Assembly: GCA_014695175.1 (NCBI GenBank) | Contig: JACJNV010000091.1 | Span: 1 to 37,065, forward strand | Source: Microcoleus sp. FACHB-DQ6 | GTDB taxonomy: Bacteria; Cyanobacteriota; Cyanobacteriia; Cyanobacteriales; Microcoleaceae | DNA: 37,065 nucleotides | Direction: 5' to 3' | Shown: positions 32,984 to 37,065 of the stretch, piece after piece | Numbering within the stretch: the stretch's first letter is position 1 | Layout of the letters: each line of letters opens with the position of its first letter | Made by a program: the position numbers and the translations under genes | Notes under the pieces: generated by a model | Database searches by the model: none | What the model was told of the DNA's origin: nothing | Seen by the model: the letters and a program-made list of their open reading frames with translations, nothing else

Positions 32984-33817
32984 CTACTTTTTCATGGAAT
33001 GAGCTTTGTAGAAAGTTTCGAGACTTTGCTTGTCGCCCACAAACCGCCAATGCCAAGGCTCGTAACTGACGCCTTGGCGATTGTTTTTGGGGAACGACAT
33101 TTCAAAGCTGAAGGCGACGGCGTTGGCTTCTAGCCACTTGAATGCTTCGGTATTTTCAAAACTGGGACTGAGGTTGTGTTCCGGGGCGCTGCCGTCGCCA
33201 ATGTCGATCGCGTAACCGGTGTGGTGTTCGCTGTAACCTGGAGGGGCGCTGACTTCGGCTCGCTTGCTGGCGTTTTGCCTGCGTTCGGCTTTCACGTCAA
33301 AAAATACGTGCTGTTGGTCTTGCAGGGAGCGAAAGCCGGATATGGGAGCGAAATAGATGCCTGATGCCGCTGCTGCGTTGGCCATTTCCTGATATTTTGC
33401 TGCTGCTGAGGTGCGGAGTTTGACGCTACCGTCGGGGGTGACGCTTACCAAGTCGTTGGCTGGTGCTTCTGGGTACGGCAAGTGTCCCAGCAGGTTGTCT
33501 GGGGTTGCGGGGGCGGTGGCTTTGGGGTTGGTAGCTGGACTCGCGACCGATGCAGACGGCGAACTCACCGGTGCTGGGTTTTGTTGAGTTTGCTCTGCCT
33601 GACTGGTGGCTGGGAACAAGTTAAAGTTGAGGTGCAGCCAGATGCTGACCCCACAGGCTAATGCGGCCAACCCTAGCAGTTTCCAAATCAGCCCTTTTTT
33701 CTTGGACTGGCTCTGACCTGCTTCTAGGTATGGGTGGTCTCGCACTGCTTCTGGAATTTCGTCGGCGACAAGCTCCGAGGCTTGCGGGGGTTTTCTTGAC
33801 AGACTAGCGTTATCCAA
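32984..33817 (-). CDS. D-alanyl-D-alanine carboxypeptidase, VanY/M15B type
   Basis: The protein trims the terminal D-Ala from peptidoglycan stem peptides in the periplasm. A cytoplasmic N-terminus of about 40 residues is followed by one membrane helix (LLGLAALACGVSIWLHL), a Pro/Ala/Thr-rich linker, and an M15 domain: GFRSLQDQQ, the first zinc motif SEHHTGYAIDIGD and the second EPWHWRFVG. All key histidines and the aspartate are present. TTG 33817 is preferred because AGGAG precedes it at a normal distance; TTG 33841 would add eight residues. The promoter must lie in the 33.82-34.04 kb gap. An octamer repeat separates it from coaD downstream. Confidence 0.88.
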   Translation of the reverse strand: MDNASLSRKPPQASELVADEIPEAVRDHPYLEAGQSQSKKKGLIWKLLGLAALACGVSIWLHLNFNLFPATSQAEQTQQNPAPVSSPSASVASPATNPKATAPATPDNLLGHLPYPEAPANDLVSVTPDGSVKLRTSAAAKYQEMANAAAASGIYFAPISGFRSLQDQQHVFFDVKAERRQNASKRAEVSAPPGYSEHHTGYAIDIGDGSAPEHNLSPSFENTEAFKWLEANAVAFSFEMSFPKNNRQGVSYEPWHWRFVGDKQSLETFYKAHSMKK

Positions 33818-34042
33818 GCCAGCTCCACTCCTGCACTTCAATAAGGCTCAACGTTAAAAATTGTAGACCGATATGGGCGATCGAACAGCTACAATTCGCG
33901 TTGAGAATATATCATCTCTTTCTGACTTCGCCCCGTCCCATCCGCCAACTCTCGCATCTGTTGCTTGGGCCCACAGTCGATCGTCCCTGCGAGGTCGAAC
34001 TGGTTGGCGCTGGGGGCGCTGGTTTATTTTAAGTGTAATTTG

Positions 34043-34264
34043 TTACTGTTCGACAAAATCCAACAATTCTTCGATCGACACATCAAACGTCCGCGCCAAT
34101 TTTACCAGAGCACCGATGTCAGCCATTGCCATACCGGGCGATCGGGCATAACTTTTAACAGTATTGTAGGATACCCCGGAGCGATCGGCTACTTGCTTTA
34201 GCGTCCAGCCTTCCCTAGCAGCAAACTCTCTGATCCGCAATTTAACCAATTCGCATCTTGACAT
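34043..34264 (-). CDS. XRE-family helix-turn-helix regulator
   Basis: This 73-aa protein is a single HTH domain of Cro/C1 type: IREFAAREGWTLKQVADRSGVSYNTVKSYARSP (about 11-43), with the turn at ADRSGVS and recognition helix YNTVKSYA, then LVKLARTFDVSIEELLDF. It has no sensor or partner domain. ATG 34264 starts 4 bp from a perfect 14-bp palindrome, GGTGAAATTTCACC (34268-34281), which would sit at its own promoter (TAGTAT just beyond), so self-repression is likely. A frameshifted paralogue of the same length lies immediately upstream at 34334-34554. The palindrome half-site TTCACC recurs every 20 bp upstream of the gene at 34754. Confidence 0.85.
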   Translation of the reverse strand: MSRCELVKLRIREFAAREGWTLKQVADRSGVSYNTVKSYARSPGMAMADIGALVKLARTFDVSIEELLDFVEQ

Positions 34265-34267
34265 TAG

Positions 34268-34281
34268 GGTGAAATTTCACC
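34268..34281. promoter_or_regulatory. Perfect 14-bp palindrome, candidate XRE operator
   Basis: GGTGAAATTTCACC is self-complementary over its full length and lies 4 bp before the XRE start codon. A -10-like TAGTAT is found a few bases further upstream on the minus strand. Its half-site TTCACC also occurs in the 20-bp repeats at 34660-34752. Confidence 0.6.
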
Positions 34282-34333
34282 TATACTATATATGAGATTA
34301 AAAGCGCCGACCACCGCAACCGCAGGACGGGGC

Positions 34334-34554
34334 CTAATCTTCCACAACATCAGACAACTCTTCAATCAACAGGTCAAAAGTTCGAGCTAATTTTTGCAAA
34401 TGAGTAACGTCAACCGTTGCTAACCCGGGTGAACGAGATAATTCTTAAGCGTGCTGTAGTGAACTCCCGATCCATCAGAAACCTCTGTCAGATTCCAACC
34501 ATTTTCGGCAGCTAGCTCTCGAATCCCGAACTTAACCCATCCCATTCTTGACAC
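34334..34554 (-). pseudogene. Frameshifted XRE-family paralogue
   Basis: From GTG 34554 the minus strand reads SRMGWVKFGIRELAAENGWN and on, aligning residue for residue with the intact XRE gene (GTG/ATG-TCAAGA start). After LKNY the frame must shift by one base to continue SRSPGLATVDVTHLQKLART and FDLLIEEL to TAG 34334-34336. The length is 221 nt against 222 nt for the intact copy, so a single-base deletion explains it. Without it, translation stops after about 41 codons; the HTH itself would be kept but the last helices lost. Confidence 0.8.
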
Positions 34555-34555
34555 T

Positions 34556-34571
34556 AGGCCAGTATTGGTCT
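34556..34571. promoter_or_regulatory. Imperfect palindrome upstream of the XRE pseudogene
   Basis: AGGCCAGTATTGGTCT pairs at 6 of 8 positions (two G-T) and occupies nearly the same place before the pseudogene start as GGTGAAATTTCACC does before the intact gene. It may be the former operator of the paralogue, with a different sequence. Confidence 0.4.
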
Positions 34572-34659
34572 GGAAATAGTTAGATCGTAAATAGCTATCG
34601 CCCCCCGGCCTCGAAAACTGAAGAGCGAACAGCTATTTATTCAAATGACTGACAATTTG

Positions 34660-34759
34660 GCATTCACCAACAAAAAGTAGGATTCACCAACAAAAAGTAG
34701 GATTCACCCAAAATCAAGTCGCATTCACCCCAAAAAAGTCGGAGTCACCAACCATGATA
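34660..34759 (+). repeat. Five 20-bp tandem repeats (iteron-like) ending in a start codon
   Basis: Units with an exact 20-bp period start at 34660, 34680, 34700, 34720 and 34740. The best-preserved unit is GGATTCACCAACAAAAAGTA; units 1 and 2 differ by one base, and units 3-5 vary in the 3' half. Every unit keeps TCACC at the same place (TTCACC in four). The fifth unit runs into ATG 34754, leaving no Shine-Dalgarno sequence. This arrangement fits an operator array or iterons. Confidence 0.85.
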
Positions 34760-35194
34760 CCAAAACAAAACTCAGAAGCCAAGCAAATAAATCCACTCTC
34801 TCGCTTTGTAACCAAAGAAGCAGTTGCCAAAGTCTTGAAAGTCAAGCCAGAACAGATTCGGGACATTCGCTGCTGGGCTTACGTCATCCACGTTGTGGGA
34901 GTTGGGATTAGTCGGTTTGTCAGCTACGGAGATATGCCGCCAATTTTAGGAGTAAAGCCACCGACACTGCAAGACTGCATTCGGTGGCGCAAACGCTGGA
35001 GAAGCAGCCAACATCAAGCACCGATATTTTGGGTAGATTTTTATGAGGGGAAATTTCGCCAGTCTCGTAGTGTCGAAGAAGTCTACAACTGGGGCAAATT
35101 AGTAGGTAAGATTAAGCAAGGGTTGTTAGCATCCCAGGTAGAGGGGCTGCGGAATATTTATTGTGTGGTGAAAGAGTGTATTGAGGCTTGTTGA
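34754..35194 (+). CDS. Uncharacterised 146-aa protein downstream of 20-bp repeats
   Basis: I do not recognise this protein. It is basic, predicted soluble, without signal peptide or membrane segment. The N-terminal part (LSRFVTKEAVAKVLKVKPEQIRDIRCW, about 15-41) looks like helix-turn-helix-like alpha structure, followed by a hydrophobic beta segment (AYVIHVVGVGISRFVSYGDMPP). The C-terminal half is helical (WVDFYEGKFRQSRSVEEVYNWGKLVGKIKQG). The start codon is embedded in the last of five 20-bp repeats with no ribosome binding site, so translation may be leaderless or initiated by another mechanism. The neighbouring XRE regulator probably controls it, because the TTCACC element is shared. DNA-binding or replication-like roles are possible but unproven. 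Confidence 0.7.
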   Translation: MIPKQNSEAKQINPLSRFVTKEAVAKVLKVKPEQIRDIRCWAYVIHVVGVGISRFVSYGDMPPILGVKPPTLQDCIRWRKRWRSSQHQAPIFWVDFYEGKFRQSRSVEEVYNWGKLVGKIKQGLLASQVEGLRNIYCVVKECIEAC

Positions 35195-35227
35195 GTTGAG
35201 TTTGTTGAGCAAACCCCTTAACTAATT

Positions 35228-35320
35228 TTATTCGTGAGTAGATCCATCTGGCATAATTGCACCAGTGAGTGTAGCATTTTGAAAGTCCGCTCCCCCTATT
35301 TTTGCATTTGTAACTGCTCA
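35228..35320 (-). pseudogene. C-terminal fragment of a pentapeptide-repeat protein
   Basis: On the minus strand the frame AVTNAKIGGADFQNATLTGA, then IMPDGSTHE and TAA (35228-35230), follows the A(D/N)LxxA pentapeptide-repeat rhythm. It is cut at its 5' end by TGA and a short palindrome (CCGCAAC / GTTGCGG, 35321-35337). Only about 30 codons survive. Confidence 0.55.
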
Positions 35321-35337
35321 CCGCAACAGTGTTGCGG
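35321..35337. repeat. Short palindrome at the pentapeptide fragment breakpoint
   Basis: CCGCAAC and GTTGCGG are exact complements around AGT. It marks the point where the pentapeptide-repeat coding fragment stops. Confidence 0.6.
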
Positions 35338-35461
35338 TATCGCCAATGATGTCAGCGATCGCCGCGCAATCAAGTTGTAGGCGATCTTGCAGAAAAACTT
35401 GCCACCCGTCAGAAAGAAGTTGGTGGAAAAGTGATTGATTCAATTTTTGTCAACGAAAAGT

Positions 35462-36898
35462 TCAGTTGAATTGTAAGCCTGGAGGACTCCGACCAGCTAA
35501 AAACAGTAGCTCAGATAATTGAGCGATCACTTCCCCACCTTGTAAGCGAACAGTTTCTAAAAAACTAAACATCTGAGCTACTAATTGAGCGCCCCAATCA
35601 CTGCGTGCTCCTCCAGTTACTTTGCGATGCACGACAACCGGGCGTAAAGCTCTCTCAGCATCATTGTTGTCCGGTTTTACTTCTGGATAGTCTAAAAAAG
35701 TGAACCATTCTTTCCAATGACGTTGAATTCGGTTGGCTAATCTTTGGGCATCGGCAGGCCATCCAGTAGTCGGTGGATTGTGTAAAACTGCAAGCAATTG
35801 AGCTTCGATCGCCGGACGCCGGTCGGCGATTTGAAAGCGGCTCAATTTCCCAGCATGATAGTCACGATACCAAGTTCTAGCTGTGGCTAAAATCTCACTC
35901 ACAGCTTGAGCGAACAGACGATTTCCCTCAAAATGGCTGAATTTGAGTGCTTTCAAGTCGCGTTCTATATGGGTGAAACACTTCTGTTTCGCCGCTGCCG
36001 ACTGCCGATTGTAAGCACTAAAACAATCGCTACTGAGAATGCCAGAAAAATCTGCTCCCAATAACTGTTTTAGTTCGGCACTACTGCGGGTAGGAGCTAA
36101 CAAGAGCACACAAACTCGATCGCTAGTTGCCACCCACAACCAATACTTGATGCCATCAATACAGTAAGTGGTTTCATCAACGCATCGCACACCCGGTTGT
36201 TGTACGTAGCTCAACCATTGCTGATAGATTGGCTGCAAGCTTTCTTGGAAGTAATGCTGCATTTTGGCTAAACTCCCTTGAGAGATCGGAACCCCCAAGA
36301 CATGTTCCACAAAATATTCTTGTTTTCGCCAAGGCAAGTTACCTCCGTACCCCAGCCAGCCCACTACGCTACACAATCTACCACCGTAGCTAAATCCTTC
36401 TTTGACACCTGGTGGTAATTGAGAGTATCCTGACCAGCCACAATCTTTACACTGGCATAAGGGGCGACGATATTCTCTAATTTCTACGGGTTGCTCTATC
36501 AGTTCGGCTACTTGTTGTACTTTCCTCTTTGCTGTTGTAACTGGTTCCACTGCTGAGAGACACACCGGACATGTTTCTAGTTCAAGCTCAATGATTTTGT
36601 CTGGCTCTCCAAATCCATTGCGCGTCTTGCCAGGATGGTCATATTTTGGGCCGCGTTTTTTCCCTTTTTTTCGCTTACTTTTGTCGCTGGGCTTGAGGAG
36701 CAGGTCTGCTGATGGTGGAGTGGAACTGTTTGATGAGGTGCGGTTTTTTAGCTTGTCGAGCGCTTCTTTTAACTGTTCGATCTCCTGTTGCTGCTGTTCT
36801 ATCAACTGCTGCTTTTCTTGGAGTTTTCGTTGTTGCTGTTTGAGCTGCTGTTGTTGCTTGAGTAGCCATTCTGCCAACGACAGCATTACCTGTGCCAT
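35462..36898 (-). CDS. IS66-family transposase (TnpC-like)
   Basis: The 478-aa protein has the IS66 layout: a glutamine-rich coiled coil (about 10-50), a Ser/Lys-rich linker (NRTSSNSSTPPSAD, KKGKKRGPK), a zinc-finger-like Cys block (CPVC ... CQCKDCGWSGY, about 112-155), and a DDE catalytic domain with VDETTY (Asp near 238), LSSDCFSAYN (Asp near 290) and NNDAERALRP (Glu near 414). All three acidic residues are present and the frame is unbroken, so it may be active. No tnpA or tnpB genes accompany it, as in single-gene IS66 relatives. I could not find convincing terminal inverted repeats; a GTAAG typical of IS66 ends occurs at 35473, but within the gene. Confidence 0.92.
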   Translation of the reverse strand: MAQVMLSLAEWLLKQQQQLKQQQRKLQEKQQLIEQQQQEIEQLKEALDKLKNRTSSNSSTPPSADLLLKPSDKSKRKKGKKRGPKYDHPGKTRNGFGEPDKIIELELETCPVCLSAVEPVTTAKRKVQQVAELIEQPVEIREYRRPLCQCKDCGWSGYSQLPPGVKEGFSYGGRLCSVVGWLGYGGNLPWRKQEYFVEHVLGVPISQGSLAKMQHYFQESLQPIYQQWLSYVQQPGVRCVDETTYCIDGIKYWLWVATSDRVCVLLLAPTRSSAELKQLLGADFSGILSSDCFSAYNRQSAAAKQKCFTHIERDLKALKFSHFEGNRLFAQAVSEILATARTWYRDYHAGKLSRFQIADRRPAIEAQLLAVLHNPPTTGWPADAQRLANRIQRHWKEWFTFLDYPEVKPDNNDAERALRPVVVHRKVTGGARSDWGAQLVAQMFSFLETVRLQGGEVIAQLSELLFLAGRSPPGLQFN

Positions 36899-36974
36899 GT
36901 TCTCTGTTGCGATGGCTATCTCGTATGGTTCGCTCGTCAGTGCAGTTGGTTTGTAAGGATTCAGGTCAAAAAAA

Positions 36975-36997
36975 CTTAAGTGGCGGCATCTGGTAAA
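36975..36997 (+). promoter_or_regulatory. Candidate promoter of the gene at the right edge
   Basis: TTAAGT (about 36976-36981) and TAAAAT (about 36994-36999) have a spacing shorter than ideal, close to the start codon at 37006. Weak call. Confidence 0.2.
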
Positions 36998-37005
36998 ATA
37001 AAGGA

Positions 37006-37065
37006 ATGAAAAAGCCCACAGCCACCAGAGAGCAGAAAAAAACCGAGATAGAGCAGTTGAGCCAA
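37006..37065 (+). CDS. Start of an unidentified gene (cut by window edge)
   Basis: ATG 37006 has AAGGA just upstream and opens a frame of 20 lysine- and glutamate-rich residues (MKKPTATREQKKTEIEQLSQ) that continues past the window. The charged N-terminus and the position next to an IS66 transposase make another transposase possible, but no family can be named. It is divergent from the transposase gene. Confidence 0.45.
   Translation, partial: MKKPTATREQKKTEIEQLSQ

Noticed and set aside
32843-33133. Plus-strand frame through the octamer repeat
   Set aside because: It translates low-complexity repeat and the antisense of the carboxypeptidase gene.
34660-34759. 20-bp repeats as a CRISPR array
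   Set aside because: The units are directly adjacent with an exact 20-bp period and no spacers, and no cas gene is nearby.
34660-35194. Plasmid replication origin with Rep protein
   Set aside because: The repeats are iteron-like, but the 146-aa protein has no Rep motif I recognise, and no AT-rich/DnaA-box arrangement was evident.
35372-35460. Plus-strand peptide ending GGKVIDSIFVNEKFS before the transposase
   Set aside because: It reads like a possible gene fragment, but no start, family or longer frame could be found, and another frame is equally open.

Overview
The window looks like chromosomal DNA from a filamentous, non-heterocystous cyanobacterium of the Microcoleus/Oscillatoria/Phormidium type. 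The highly iterated palindrome GCGATCGC (HIP1) and its core CGATCG occur throughout. FtsH reads like the cyanobacterial FtsH3 subgroup, and the DUF4079-like and DivIVA/Cdv3-like proteins are cyanobacterial families. No rRNA, tRNA or CRISPR array was seen. These assignments were made by reading motifs; no database search was possible.

Layout. 1-2.4 kb: a gene tail, a CNNM/CorC-type membrane protein lacking its CBS pair, an antitoxin whose MazF/PemK-like toxin has decayed, and an orphan 206-aa protein. 2.4-9.4 kb: one giant minus-strand gene (2332 aa) that joins two FkbM-type methyltransferases, two GT2 glycosyltransferases, an OGT/SPINDLY-like domain and four copies of an unnamed ~120-aa repeat. 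9.9-13.7 kb: ftsH, a SnoaL-like protein, KDPG aldolase and an L,D-transpeptidase. 13.8-17.7 kb: a YwqG-like protein, a pathogen-related/SnoaL-like protein and an Hsp70-like ATPase, with a 151-bp duplicate of the Hsp70 3' end and several palindromic elements. 17.9-20.9 kb: a decaying stretch with a CPBP protease split by one TAG, a histidine-kinase C-terminal remnant and a TAG-interrupted peptidoglycan-binding protein. 21.0-26.4 kb: an exopolysaccharide-type cluster with two tandem GT4 paralogues, a Wzy/O-antigen-ligase-like membrane protein and a WecG/TagA/CpsF transferase. 26.6-33.8 kb: mostly housekeeping and envelope genes (DUF4079, alpha/beta hydrolase, SAM methyltransferase, TIGR04283-type GT2, acyltransferase 3, DivIVA-like protein, coaD, VanY-like carboxypeptidase). 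34.0-37.1 kb: two tandem XRE-type regulators (one frameshifted), five 20-bp tandem repeats running into the start of an unknown gene, a pentapeptide-repeat fragment, an IS66-type transposase and the start of another gene.

How it fits together: the giant glycosyltransferase, the 21-26 kb cluster, the acyltransferase and the peptidoglycan enzymes all point to surface polysaccharide and cell-envelope work. The most interesting undescribed candidates are the XRE/20-bp-repeat/146-aa-protein module at 34.0-35.2 kb, where the hexamer TTCACC links a perfect palindrome at the regulator's promoter to every repeat upstream of the unknown gene, and the repeat-bearing giant glycosyltransferase. Dispersed palindromes and MITE-like elements are unusually dense and sit at several breakpoints.
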